A stretch of DNA of 64,000 bases. It comes from Chitinivorax sp. PXF-14 (GTDB lineage Bacteria > Pseudomonadota > Gammaproteobacteria > Burkholderiales > SCOH01). The position numbers and the translations under genes were made by a program. A model generated the notes under the pieces. That model made no database searches. It was not told the origin of the DNA and worked only from the letters and a program-made list of their open reading frames with translations. This document shows, piece after piece, positions 9,162 to 17,267 of the stretch. Positions within the stretch are counted from its first letter, which is position 1. Each line of letters starts with the position of its first letter. Where the stretch lies: assembly GCF_040812015.1 (NCBI RefSeq), contig NZ_JBFNXJ010000003.1, positions 233,432 through 297,431 of the forward strand, given 5' to 3'.

Positions 9162-9815
9162 CTAGCGCGGCGCGCACGCTGCTTGCAGCCACGCGGCCAT
9201 GCCGTCACCCGCTTCGAACAAGAGCTGCGAAGGCAGCACCGCCAGGCGCTCGCCATCACGCGAGACCAGGGCCGGCACGCCATGCAGGTGCAGGCTGGCC
9301 ATCAGCTGCTGCCCGGCATCGATGCGGATGCGCAGCGCGCGATGCTGCTCGACGTCGGCATAGGCGGCAAGAAAGTCGGCACGCGCGAGCCCGAACGATT
9401 CGGCCACGTCGGCAAGCACCGTGGGCTGACTCAGGTCGCGGCCATCGACATAGCGCAGCGCCTGCAGCCGATGCAGGGCCGCCAACCCCTGGCCCGGCGC
9501 GGCCTGCTCGATCAGGTGCAGCGCCAGCGTGACAGACCAGGAATCGAAGGCGACGGAATAATTGCTCAATACCTGATCGTAATAGGCTTGCGTGAAGCGC
9601 TGGCCGGTCAACTGCTCGATGCGCTGGTCGTTCTGCCAGGCGTAGTCGCGGAAAGCTGGCGTCATCGGCCGTGCATTGCCAGCAGCGAACAGGCCCGTGG
9701 GCCACAGCTCGATCGGCAGGCTGGTAGCGGCCTGCAGCCTCGCCATGGCCGGTGCGGCGCCGTAGCACCAGCCGCACAGTGGGTCGAAGACGAAAAGAAG
9801 AGCCTGGTCAGCCAT
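9162..9815 (-). CDS. DsbA-family thioredoxin-fold oxidoreductase
   Basis: A 217-residue protein with a CGWC active site at about residues 14-17 (FDPLCGWCYG) and the helical insertion and late cis-proline region (HGVPALV) typical of the cytoplasmic DsbA/FrnE-like group. There is no signal peptide, so it probably acts in the cytoplasm on thiols or glutathione conjugates; the substrate is unknown. It is divergent from a LysR-type regulator across 101 bases that contain repeated ATTGAC elements, so the regulator may control it. Confidence 0.88.
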   Translation of the reverse strand: MADQALLFVFDPLCGWCYGAAPAMARLQAATSLPIELWPTGLFAAGNARPMTPAFRDYAWQNDQRIEQLTGQRFTQAYYDQVLSNYSVAFDSWSVTLALHLIEQAAPGQGLAALHRLQALRYVDGRDLSQPTVLADVAESFGLARADFLAAYADVEQHRALRIRIDAGQQLMASLHLHGVPALVSRDGERLAVLPSQLLFEAGDGMAAWLQAACAPR

Positions 9816-9857
9816 GATGATATCCGTGATTGCAAAGATGGCAGTGTGCCCAATCCG

Positions 9858-9898
9858 ATTGACACAATAAATCCTGCCAACAACAATTGACTGTCAAT
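9858..9898. promoter_or_regulatory. Candidate LysR operator between divergent genes
   Basis: The region between the DsbA-family gene and the LysR gene contains ATTGAC at 9858-9863 and a palindrome ATTGAC-T-GTCAAT at 9886-9898. Repeated dyads in a divergent intergenic region are the usual setting for LysR-family binding and autoregulation. The sites are visible; their function is inferred. Confidence 0.5.
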
Positions 9899-9916
9899 CA
9901 ATAACAAACAATCGAC

Positions 9917-10846
9917 ATGAGCAGCAGCGTCAACCTCAACCGCCTGGCGGTATTCGCCGCCGTAGCGGAAACCGGCTCCTTCACCGCGGCGGCCGACCGG
10001 CTGGACCTGACCAAGGCCATGGTCAGCCAGCATGTGGCACGGCTCGAAGCGGAACTTGGCGCCACGCTGCTGACGCGCACCACGCGCCGCGTCACGCTCA
10101 CCGAAAATGGCGCGGCCTTCTACGCTGACTGTGTGCGCATCCTGCAGGAAGCCGAGGCCGCCTTCGAGCGCGTCGGTCATGCCCAGCAGCAGCTGCGCGG
10201 CACGCTGCGGCTGACGGCAACGGCGGATTTCGGCGTGCAGGTGGTGGGACCGGCGCTGGCTGCCTTCGTCAACGCGCATCCGGGGCTCAAGGCGGACTTC
10301 ACGGTAAGCGACGAAGTGGTGGACCTGATCGGCGAGCGTTTCGACCTCGCCATCCGCGGCGGCATGCTCGCCGACTCGGGCCTGTACGCGACCCGGCTCG
10401 GTCATTTCGCCCAGGTCGTCGTCGCCACGCCCGCCTACCTGGCGCGATATGGCATGCCACGGCAGCCAGCCGACCTCGCCGCCCATCGCTGGATCGCGCT
10501 GAGCCTGCTGCGCACGCCGCTGACCTGGGCCTTCGCCGGTGCGGACGGCACCGAGCAGACGGTGCGCGTCAACGCCATCTCGCAAGCCAATTCGCCCACG
10601 GCGGTACGCGCCTTTGTGCTGGCCGACACCGGCATCTCGGTGCTGCCCGATTACCTGGTCCAGCGCGACCTCGCCGAGGGCCGCCTGGTGCGGCTGCTGG
10701 CTGGGTACGCGCTGCCCGATGCCGGGCTCCATGCGGTCTACCCGATGCCGAACCCGCCGGCCAAGGTGCGCGCCTTCATCGACTTCCTGCGTGGCCGCAT
10801 GGCGGCGGACGATCACCCGCCGTCATCCTGGCCGGATCGACCATAG
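9917..10846 (+). CDS. LysR-family transcriptional regulator
   Basis: A 309-residue regulator. The winged helix-turn-helix occupies residues 5-65 (the block GSFTAAADRLDLTKAMVSQH is the recognition region) and a periplasmic-binding-protein-like effector domain follows from about residue 90. It most resembles the AaeR/DsdC-like group of LysR proteins with the LRGTLRLTA linker. It is divergent from a DsbA-family gene, which is its most likely target. Its 3' end overlaps the 3' end of the convergent WYL regulator gene by 34 bases. Confidence 0.92.
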   Translation: MSSSVNLNRLAVFAAVAETGSFTAAADRLDLTKAMVSQHVARLEAELGATLLTRTTRRVTLTENGAAFYADCVRILQEAEAAFERVGHAQQQLRGTLRLTATADFGVQVVGPALAAFVNAHPGLKADFTVSDEVVDLIGERFDLAIRGGMLADSGLYATRLGHFAQVVVATPAYLARYGMPRQPADLAAHRWIALSLLRTPLTWAFAGADGTEQTVRVNAISQANSPTAVRAFVLADTGISVLPDYLVQRDLAEGRLVRLLAGYALPDAGLHAVYPMPNPPAKVRAFIDFLRGRMAADDHPPSSWPDRP

Positions 10847-11511
10847 ACGTTGCGCAGGAAATCCTGCAGGGTGCGGCCCGGCATGGCGGGGAAATCGTCG
10901 GCGCTGACCTCGATCGTCGCCATGCGGTCGACACGGAAATGGCGGAAATCATCGCGCAGCTCGCACCAGGCGGCCAAGGTCCACACCTTACCCCAGAAAT
11001 ACACGCCCAGCGGCCACACCACGCGCGACGAGGCAAGGCCATCCTCGCGCACATAGTCGAACACCAGCTTGCGCCGCAGGTTGATGGCCTCGCGGATCGG
11101 CGTGAGCTGGAACAAGGGATAGTCGCCGAAATCGGGGACATAGAAGCCGGACTGCCCGAAACCCTGGCGCAAATCGCGCGGCAGCACCGCCTCGATCTTG
11201 CTGAGTGCCGACTGCGCCGCGGCGGCCATGCCGGGCTCGCCCCAGGCCTTGAGCATGCGCGCAGCGACCAGTACTGCCTCGAGCTCGGAGCGATCGAACA
11301 TCAGCGGCGGCAGATCGAAGCCACGCGCAAGCCGGTAGCCGACCCCGGCCTCGCCATCGATCGGCACGCCCGACAGCGAGAGATCCTGGATATCGCGATA
11401 GACGGTGCGCACAGACACCTGCAAGGCATCCGCCAGCGCCTGCGCAGTGACCACACTGCGGCGGCCGCGCAGCAGTTGCACCAGTTGGAACAAGCGGTCG
11501 GCACGCCGCAT
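10813..11511 (-). CDS. YafY-type HTH/WYL-domain transcriptional regulator
   Basis: A 232-residue regulator with an N-terminal helix-turn-helix (residues 1-55; a block VSVRTVYRDIQDLS is typical of the HTH_11 domain) and a C-terminal WYL domain that binds small ligands or nucleic acid. The start was set at 11511, where MRRADRLFQL begins the conserved fold; longer upstream codons belong to the preceding gene in another frame. The start codon overlaps the stop of the DUF1801 gene in a TGATG arrangement, so the two are translationally coupled. It is the last gene of a three-gene operon with a VOC protein and a DUF1801 protein. Confidence 0.9.
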   Translation of the reverse strand: MRRADRLFQLVQLLRGRRSVVTAQALADALQVSVRTVYRDIQDLSLSGVPIDGEAGVGYRLARGFDLPPLMFDRSELEAVLVAARMLKAWGEPGMAAAAQSALSKIEAVLPRDLRQGFGQSGFYVPDFGDYPLFQLTPIREAINLRRKLVFDYVREDGLASSRVVWPLGVYFWGKVWTLAAWCELRDDFRHFRVDRMATIEVSADDFPAMPGRTLQDFLRNVYGRSGQDDGG

Positions 11512-11918
11512 CAACGGCCTCGCCGCAAGGCAACAGCCTCGCCGACCCAGGCCGCCAGCAAGCCCATCGGCAGCGCATCGCCCGGGACCAGCTCCAGGTA
11601 GCGCACACGCGACCCCTCGCCGCGCAGGCGCCCGGCCGGGTCGGTTAGCGCCACGCCATGCTCGAAGCCGAGCTTGACGCGATGGGCGGCGGGAAACAAC
11701 CCGCACACATACCCCGCCTCGGCATGACGATAGCCAAAGCCGCGCCAGCCGGCGTAGATGCGCTCCTGCAAGCCCGGGTCGATCCGCCGCAGGGCCTGGC
11801 GCAGCTCGCCGGTCAGGTTGGCGATGTCTGGGGGGAACGACGCGAGCAGCGCATCGGCCTCGCTGCTCGCGGGCTTGGCGCTACGCCCCGCAGGGTACAG
11901 CAGTAAGTGGGACCACAT
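11511..11918 (-). CDS. DUF1801 domain protein
   Basis: A 135-residue protein of the DUF1801 family, a small alpha/beta fold related to the YdhG/CyaY-like group. The segment ERIYAGWRGFGYRH and the GVALTDPAGRL loop match the family pattern. The biochemical role is unknown; these proteins are often encoded beside VOC proteins and YafY-type regulators, as here. Its stop codon overlaps the start of the regulator gene. No signal peptide or membrane segment is seen. Confidence 0.75.
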   Translation of the reverse strand: MWSHLLLYPAGRSAKPASSEADALLASFPPDIANLTGELRQALRRIDPGLQERIYAGWRGFGYRHAEAGYVCGLFPAAHRVKLGFEHGVALTDPAGRLRGEGSRVRYLELVPGDALPMGLLAAWVGEAVALRRGR

Positions 11919-11955
11919 GCTCGATCCGGCGCCGGAGTTAGCGGCGCCGCCTCCG

Positions 11956-12324
11956 TCAGTGCAATGAATGCAGGCCGATCAGGTTGCCTTCGCTATCGCG
12001 GAACATCGCGATATGCCCGATCTCGTCAGCGAGAAACGTCTTGGGCATGACCACCTCGCCGCCGGCCTGCGCCACCCGTCCAAGGATGGGCGCCAGGTCA
12101 TCGCCGGCATTGAGGTAGATACGCACGCCGTCGGCACTCGGCTTTTGCCGGCCATCGTAGCAGACGCAGCCACCCACGCCCGTCTCGGCGTGCGGGAAAA
12201 TCGCCAGGCGCATGCTTTCGGAACTGTCGTCGCGCTTCAACTCGGTCGCGCAGACGGTTTCGTAGAAGCGCACGGCGCGCTCGTAGTCGAGGGACGGAAT
12301 TTCAAACCAGTTCACGGCATTCAT
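11956..12324 (-). CDS. VOC-family (glyoxalase/bleomycin-resistance fold) protein
   Basis: A 122-residue single VOC-fold protein beginning MNAVNWFEIPS and ending DSEGNLIGLHS, the classic last strand of this fold. Family members bind a metal and act as glyoxalases, dioxygenases or antibiotic-binding proteins; the substrate here is unknown. The start at 12324 follows a good AAGGAGA ribosome site; a longer frame to 12375 lacks one. It is the first gene of the VOC - DUF1801 - WYL operon, with a palindrome at 12404-12421 about 80 bases upstream. Confidence 0.88.
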   Translation of the reverse strand: MNAVNWFEIPSLDYERAVRFYETVCATELKRDDSSESMRLAIFPHAETGVGGCVCYDGRQKPSADGVRIYLNAGDDLAPILGRVAQAGGEVVMPKTFLADEIGHIAMFRDSEGNLIGLHSLH

Positions 12325-12403
12325 GACAGCTCTCCTTGAGGGTCGGGAAGGTTCGACTGACGCCAGGTGGCGCAATCGATGGAGGCAGTCTAGCGAGGGG
12401 CTA

Positions 12404-12421
12404 CTGACAGCGTACTGTCAG
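12404..12421. promoter_or_regulatory. Palindromic candidate operator upstream of the VOC operon
   Basis: A perfect inverted repeat CTGACAG-CGTA-CTGTCAG lies about 80 bases upstream of the first gene of the operon that ends with a YafY-type regulator. It is a good candidate for the autoregulatory site of that regulator. The repeat is seen directly; the binding partner is inferred. Confidence 0.5.
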
Positions 12422-12824
12422 CATGGTTTGCCATATGTATCGGGCACCGGGCCTGCGGCCCGTCCCGACGCACGCTGCGTGCCACGCCGTTGTCTTCTCG
12501 GCATCTGCCGTGGCGGGCCAATACCCAATCGCGTCGAGTGTTCTCAGGCAGGCGGCACAGCAGTGGCCGGCCGGCGCGAGCGGGTAGGGCCAACACAGGG
12601 GGGAAACGGGAATGCATTCAGGCCGCGACGTCGCCATCGTCGTGGCCAAGAAACAGAAGCGGGAGGATGCCGTGACCGATGATGCGCCCCCCAGGCATGG
12701 CGCCAGGCGGGGGTTTCAAGCACCGCGCCTGGCGCCGTCATGCGCCCGACCGTCGCGGTGCAAACAGCGGTGGCCGCATCGTGCCCGTCGGCATCGACGA
12801 GCAGATCGGCCACGGCCGTGCGAG
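12422..12824. other. Non-coding stretch between the VOC operon and pilU
   Basis: About 400 bases without a supported gene. Open frames here on both strands are extensions of pilU shadow frames with arginine-rich, low-complexity products. The only structure noticed is an 11-bp inverted repeat (12699-12709 with 12726-12736), about 90 bases past the pilU stop, without a T-run on the relevant side. Confidence 0.4.
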
Positions 12825-13961
12825 CTACAGGATATCGAGGTGATCGATGCCTTCCATCACGTCGCGGTTCTTCGATTCCTTCGAGTCGAGCTTGATCTTC
12901 AGGCGCAGGTCGTTCACCGAGTCGGCGTTGCGCAGCGCGTCTTCGTAGCTGATCTTGCCGGTCTCGTGGAGGTCGAACAGCGCTTGGTCGAAGGTCTGCA
13001 TGCCAAGCTCGCGGCTCTTCGACATGATTTCCTTGATGCCATGCACCTCGCCCTTGAAGATCAGGTCCGAGATCAGCGGGCTGTTCAGCATCACCTCGAC
13101 CGCCGCCGCACGGCCCTTGCCGGAGCGGTGCGGGATCAGCCGCTGCGATACGAAGGCCTTGAGGTTCAGCGACAGGTCCATCAGCAACTGCTGGCGCCGC
13201 TCTTCGGGGAAGAAGTTGATGATGCGGTCGAGTGCCTGGTTCGCGCTGTTCGCGTGCAGCGTCGCCATGCACAGGTGGCCGGTCTCGGCGAAGGCGATGG
13301 CGTAGTCCATGGTCTCGCGGTCGCGAATTTCACCGATCAGAATTACGTCCGGCGCCTGGCGCAGCGTATTGCGCAGCGCCGAGTGCCACGATTCGGTATC
13401 GACGCCGACCTCGCGCTGCGTGACGATGCAGTTCTTGTGCTGGTGCACGTATTCGACCGGGTCTTCGATCGTGACGATATGGCCGAAGGTGTTCTCGTTA
13501 CGGTAGCCGATCATCGCCGCCAGCGAGGTCGACTTGCCGGAGCCGGTACCGCCGACGAACACCACCAGGCCGCGCTTGGTCAGCGCCACGTCCTTGAGCA
13601 CCGGCGGCAGGCCGAGCTCGTCGAAATTGGGGATCTCGGTGGTGATGGTACGCAATACCATGCCGATGCGACCCTGCTGCACGAAGGCATTGACCCGGAA
13701 ACGGCCGATGCCGGGCGGGCTGATGGCGAAATTGCACTCCTTGGTCGCCTCGAACTCCTCGGCCTGGCGGTCATTCATGATCGACCGCGCCAGTTCGCGC
13801 GTATGCTGCGAATTCAGGGCCTGGTTCGATACCGGCGTGAGCTTGCCGTCGATCTTGATCGCCGGCGGAAACTCGGAGGTGATGAACAAATCCGATGCAC
13901 CCTTGCTGCGCATCAGCTTGAGCAGGTCGTGCATGAATTTGGTGGCTTGATCTCTTTCCAT
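12825..13961 (-). CDS. pilU: Type IV pilus accessory retraction ATPase PilU
   Basis: A 378-residue hexameric ATPase of the PilT/VirB11 family. The Walker A motif is GGTGSGKS, followed by an Asp box (IEDPVEYVH), Walker B around DVILIGEIRD, and a His box (GHLCMATLHAN). It lacks the AIRNLIRE signature seen in the neighbouring PilT and carries a longer C-terminus, which marks it as PilU. PilU supports PilT-driven retraction under load but usually cannot work alone. It lies 147 bases downstream of pilT on the same strand. Confidence 0.95.
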   Translation of the reverse strand: MERDQATKFMHDLLKLMRSKGASDLFITSEFPPAIKIDGKLTPVSNQALNSQHTRELARSIMNDRQAEEFEATKECNFAISPPGIGRFRVNAFVQQGRIGMVLRTITTEIPNFDELGLPPVLKDVALTKRGLVVFVGGTGSGKSTSLAAMIGYRNENTFGHIVTIEDPVEYVHQHKNCIVTQREVGVDTESWHSALRNTLRQAPDVILIGEIRDRETMDYAIAFAETGHLCMATLHANSANQALDRIINFFPEERRQQLLMDLSLNLKAFVSQRLIPHRSGKGRAAAVEVMLNSPLISDLIFKGEVHGIKEIMSKSRELGMQTFDQALFDLHETGKISYEDALRNADSVNDLRLKIKLDSKESKNRDVMEGIDHLDIL

Positions 13962-14108
13962 GGTCTCTCCTCTGGCCGCCCACAGCCGGGCGCCGGGCGT
14001 CGCTGCGGCAGGCCGCCAGAGCCGCCGTCAACGCCATTGCGGAAGCAAATTCCGCTCGAACCTCCATTGTAGCCTGCCGGCGGCGATACCCGCTCGGCAT
14101 GGCGACGA

Positions 14109-15149
14109 TTACATGAAGTTTTCCTTGTTCATCGCCTTGGTGCGCGCCTCGGCTGCCGACACGACATTGCGGCGCACGAGCTCGGTCAGGTTCTGGTCCA
14201 GGGTCTGCATGCCCGCGTTCTGGCCGGTCTGGATCGCCGAATACATCTGCGCCACCTTGTTCTCGCGGATCAGGTTACGGATCGCCGGCGTGCCGATCAT
14301 GATCTCGTGCGCCGCCACACGGCCGGTGCCGTCCTTGGTCTTGAGCAGCGTCTGCGAGATCACCGCGCGGATCGATTCGGACAGCATCGAACGCACCATT
14401 TCCTTTTCGGCAGCCGGGAACACGTCGACGATACGGTCGATGGTCTTGGCGGCGGACGAGGTGTGCAGCGTGCCGAACACCAGGTGGCCCGTCTCGGCGG
14501 CGGTCAGCGCGAGGCGAATGGTTTCGAGGTCGCGCATTTCACCGACCAGGATCACGTCCGGGTCTTCACGCAGCGCGGATTTCAGCGCGTTGTTGAAGCT
14601 CATCGTATGCGGCCCGACTTCGCGCTGGTTGATCAGGCATTTCTTCGATTCGTGCACGAATTCGATCGGGTCTTCCACCGTCAGGATGTGGCCGTACTCG
14701 TTCTCGTTGATGTAATTGATGATCGCCGCCAGCGTGGTCGACTTGCCCGAGCCGGTCGGCCCGGTCACCAGCACGATGCCGCGTGGCTGGTTGGCGATCT
14801 CGGTGAACACCTTGGGCGCGTTGAGGTCTTCGAGCGACAGCACCTTGGACGGAATGGTCCGGAACACGGCACCCGCACCACGGTTCTGCACGAAGGCATT
14901 GACGCGGAAGCGCGCCAGATTGGGGATTTCGAACGAGAAGTCGCATTCGAGCGTTTCTTCATAAATCTTGCGCTGCCCGTCGTTCATGATGTCGTACACC
15001 ATATCGTGCACATCACGATGCTCCATCGCGGGCAGATTGATACGGCGTACGTCGCCATGCACGCGAATCATCGGCGGCAGGCCAGACGACAAGTGCAAGT
15101 CGGAGGCCTTGTTCTTGACCGCGAACGCGAGCAGCTCAGATATTTCCAT
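14109..15149 (-). CDS. pilT: Type IV pilus retraction ATPase PilT
   Basis: A 346-residue cytoplasmic hexameric ATPase that drives pilus retraction, twitching and DNA uptake. Walker A lies at residues 130-137 (GPTGSGKS), the Asp box at LTVEDPIEFVHE, Walker B near DVILVGEMRD, and the His box at GHLVFGTLHTSS. The C-terminal AIRNLIRE motif required for retraction is present. It is followed by pilU and is divergent from yggS across about 90 bases, an arrangement common in beta- and gammaproteobacteria. Confidence 0.97.
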   Translation of the reverse strand: MEISELLAFAVKNKASDLHLSSGLPPMIRVHGDVRRINLPAMEHRDVHDMVYDIMNDGQRKIYEETLECDFSFEIPNLARFRVNAFVQNRGAGAVFRTIPSKVLSLEDLNAPKVFTEIANQPRGIVLVTGPTGSGKSTTLAAIINYINENEYGHILTVEDPIEFVHESKKCLINQREVGPHTMSFNNALKSALREDPDVILVGEMRDLETIRLALTAAETGHLVFGTLHTSSAAKTIDRIVDVFPAAEKEMVRSMLSESIRAVISQTLLKTKDGTGRVAAHEIMIGTPAIRNLIRENKVAQMYSAIQTGQNAGMQTLDQNLTELVRRNVVSAAEARTKAMNKENFM

Positions 15150-15241
15150 TTATAATCTCCCGAAAACCACGCCAGATCGTCCTGTCACGGCGGTATGGAC
15201 GATTGCCCCAAGGGCATATCAGCAAAGACTGAAATTTCATT

Positions 15242-16225
15242 ATGGGCACAATAAAAACTGCATTGCAAGCCGTGCACCAGCGCATTGCGCAAGCCGCGAC
15301 AGCGGCCGGACGCAGCCCGGAAAGCGTGCGCCTGCTGGCTGTGAGCAAAACCTTCCCGGCCGATTGCGTCAGCGACGCCTACCAGGCGGGGCAGCTCGCA
15401 TTCGGCGAAAACTATGTGCAGGAGGCGGTGGAGAAGATCACAGGGCTGGGTGGGTTGAGCGTTGCGCATGTGGGTGATGGCGGGGTGGGCAGGCGGGGCG
15501 CGCCGGATGCGGCCACATCCGAACTGAGCATCGCGCCCGGTTCGGACTGCCATTCGAGTGCCGTCGCATCCCCGCAGACGGGGCCCAACGAGACCCTGAT
15601 GCTCACTGCAGAGGACACCACCGGCTCGTCGGTGCCAACGTTCACGGTAGGAGGCACTGCCGGTTCATCCGAACCGGGCATTGAGCCCGGCTCGGACTGC
15701 CATTCGAGCGCCGTCGCATCCCCGCTTGCGGGGCCCCTGCTCTTGCCGCTCGAATGGCACATGATCGGCCCGCTGCAGAGCAACAAGACCAGGTTGGTCG
15801 CGGAGCACTTCGATTGGGTGCATACGGTCGAGCGGCTCAAGACCGCCGAGCGGCTGTCGGCGCAGCGTCCGGCGCAGCTGGCGCCGTTGCAGGTCTGCAT
15901 CCAGGTCAATGTGAGCGGCGAGGCGAGCAAGAGCGGCTGCGCGCTTGACGAGGTGCCAGCGCTGGCTGCGGCAGTGGCCGGGCTGCCACGGCTGCGCCTA
16001 CGCGGGCTCATGTGCATTCCCGAGCCGACCGAGGACGAGACCAAGCTGCGCGCGCAGTTCCGCACGCTGCGCGAGTGCTTCGAGCGGCTGAACAGCAGCG
16101 GCTTGGCGCTCGATACCCTGTCGATGGGCATGTCGGCCGACCTCGAGCTGGCGATTGCCGAGGGCGCAACCATCGTCAGGATCGGCACGGCGATCTTCGG
16201 CGCCAGGGCCAGGCCCACCCCCTGA
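15242..16225 (+). CDS. yggS: YggS/PLPBP pyridoxal-phosphate homeostasis protein with in-frame insertion
   Basis: This PLP-binding protein keeps vitamin B6 and amino-acid pools in balance. The family fold is clear: PLP lysine K36 in LLAVSKTFPAD, FGENYVQE, then LEWHMIGPLQSNK, and the closing LSMGMSADLE and RIGTAIFGAR motifs. Usual length is about 230 residues; this one has 327 because roughly 98 extra residues sit between EKITGL (about residue 69) and LEWH (residue 170). The frame stays open throughout. The extra part contains a tandem pair of 71-base repeats and reads as low-complexity Gly/Ser/Pro/Ala. The gene is divergent from pilT and followed by proC, as in many relatives. The PLP-site residues are all present, so the protein may still fold. 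Confidence 0.93.
   Translation: MGTIKTALQAVHQRIAQAATAAGRSPESVRLLAVSKTFPADCVSDAYQAGQLAFGENYVQEAVEKITGLGGLSVAHVGDGGVGRRGAPDAATSELSIAPGSDCHSSAVASPQTGPNETLMLTAEDTTGSSVPTFTVGGTAGSSEPGIEPGSDCHSSAVASPLAGPLLLPLEWHMIGPLQSNKTRLVAEHFDWVHTVERLKTAERLSAQRPAQLAPLQVCIQVNVSGEASKSGCALDEVPALAAAVAGLPRLRLRGLMCIPEPTEDETKLRAQFRTLRECFERLNSSGLALDTLSMGMSADLELAIAEGATIVRIGTAIFGARARPTP
15449..15746 (+). repeat. In-frame repeat-bearing insertion inside yggS
   Basis: Boundaries are approximate and come from comparison with the remembered family pattern. The insertion has a pair of direct repeats at 15516-15586 and 15666-15736, about 87 % identical and exactly 150 bases apart, so they read in the same frame. Each copy ends in a GC hairpin of the form CCCCG-loop-CGGGG. 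A further 7-bp hairpin lies at 15660-15677. A 13-base stretch in the second copy (15698-15710) is the exact reverse complement of the flank at 15747-15759. Confidence 0.75.
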
Positions 16226-16265
16226 TTACCCCATCATCAGCAGTTAACCACTCAGGTACACCCCC

Positions 16266-17078
16266 ATGAAAATCACATTCATCGGCGGCGGCAATATGGC
16301 CACCGCATTGATCGGCGGCATGCTGGCACAGGGCTTCGAGCCCGCCGACCTGACCGTGATCGAACCCTCCGGCGACAAGCGCGCCGAGTTGCAGGCGTCG
16401 TTCGGCGTTCACACCCAGGCGGCGCTCGCCGGTGGCCTGCCGGCATGCGACGTGATTCTGCTCGCGATCAAACCGCAGAGCATGAAGGAAGTCGCGGGTG
16501 AACTGGCCGGCAAGATTGGCGGCCAGCTGGTGATTTCCATCGCCGCGGGCATTCAGGTAAGCTCGCTCGCAAGCTGGCTCGGCGGCCACGACAACATCGT
16601 GCGCGTGATGCCGAACACGCCGGCCCTGGTTCGCGCCGGCATGTCGGGGCTGTTCGCGCCGGCAGCCGTGTCGGAGGCATCGCGGGCCGTGGCGGAACGC
16701 ATCCTGAAGGCCGTGGGCGACACGCTGTGGCTGGCCGACGAAAGTATGATGGATGCCGTCACCGCAGTCTCGGGTAGCGGCCCGGCCTATGTGTTCTACT
16801 TCATCGAATCGTTGATGGAGGGCGCGGCCAAGCTCGGCTTCAATCGCGCCGACGCCAAGCAGCTTGCCTACGCAACCTTCAACGGTGCAGTCAAACTGGC
16901 GCTGGATAGCCAGGACGATGCGGCCACGCTGCGCACCAAGGTCACCTCCAAGGGGGGCACCACCGAGGCGGCGCTGAAACAGATGGAAGCGGCTCAGGTA
17001 AAGGCTGGTATCGTCGCCGGCATCGAGGCCGCCAATACGCGCGGCCAGGAGCTGGGCAAGGAACTCGGGGGCCAGTAA
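16266..17078 (+). CDS. proC: Pyrroline-5-carboxylate reductase
   Basis: This enzyme reduces 1-pyrroline-5-carboxylate to proline with NAD(P)H. The 270-residue length is normal. An N-terminal Rossmann motif FIGGGNMATALIGG and the C-terminal dimerisation signature (a VSGSGPAYVFYFIESL block and SKGGTTEAAL) are both present. It follows yggS at 40 bases and is probably cotranscribed with it. Confidence 0.96.
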   Translation: MKITFIGGGNMATALIGGMLAQGFEPADLTVIEPSGDKRAELQASFGVHTQAALAGGLPACDVILLAIKPQSMKEVAGELAGKIGGQLVISIAAGIQVSSLASWLGGHDNIVRVMPNTPALVRAGMSGLFAPAAVSEASRAVAERILKAVGDTLWLADESMMDAVTAVSGSGPAYVFYFIESLMEGAAKLGFNRADAKQLAYATFNGAVKLALDSQDDAATLRTKVTSKGGTTEAALKQMEAAQVKAGIVAGIEAANTRGQELGKELGGQ

Positions 17079-17267
17079 GGGCGAAACCGCGGCAAAGCAA
17101 GAAGTACCCGGGGCCGATGTCCGGTCGACACCCGGCCAGCCTGCTGGGGCCTGGGTACCGCCGTCAGCACGCCGCCATGGCGTGATGGCAGCGCCCCCCC
17201 GAATGCAGGCTGATAAATTCGGTGCCGACCAGGATCGGCCCCGCAGCGCTACCTACAGGGATCAAGT

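Noticed and set aside
12699..12736. 11-bp inverted repeat past pilU as terminator
   Set aside because: The relevant strand lacks a T-run after the stem, so an intrinsic terminator is not supported.
12612..14072. 486-residue plus-strand frame opposite pilU
   Set aside because: It is antisense to a pilU gene with full Walker and His-box motifs and reads as shadow sequence.
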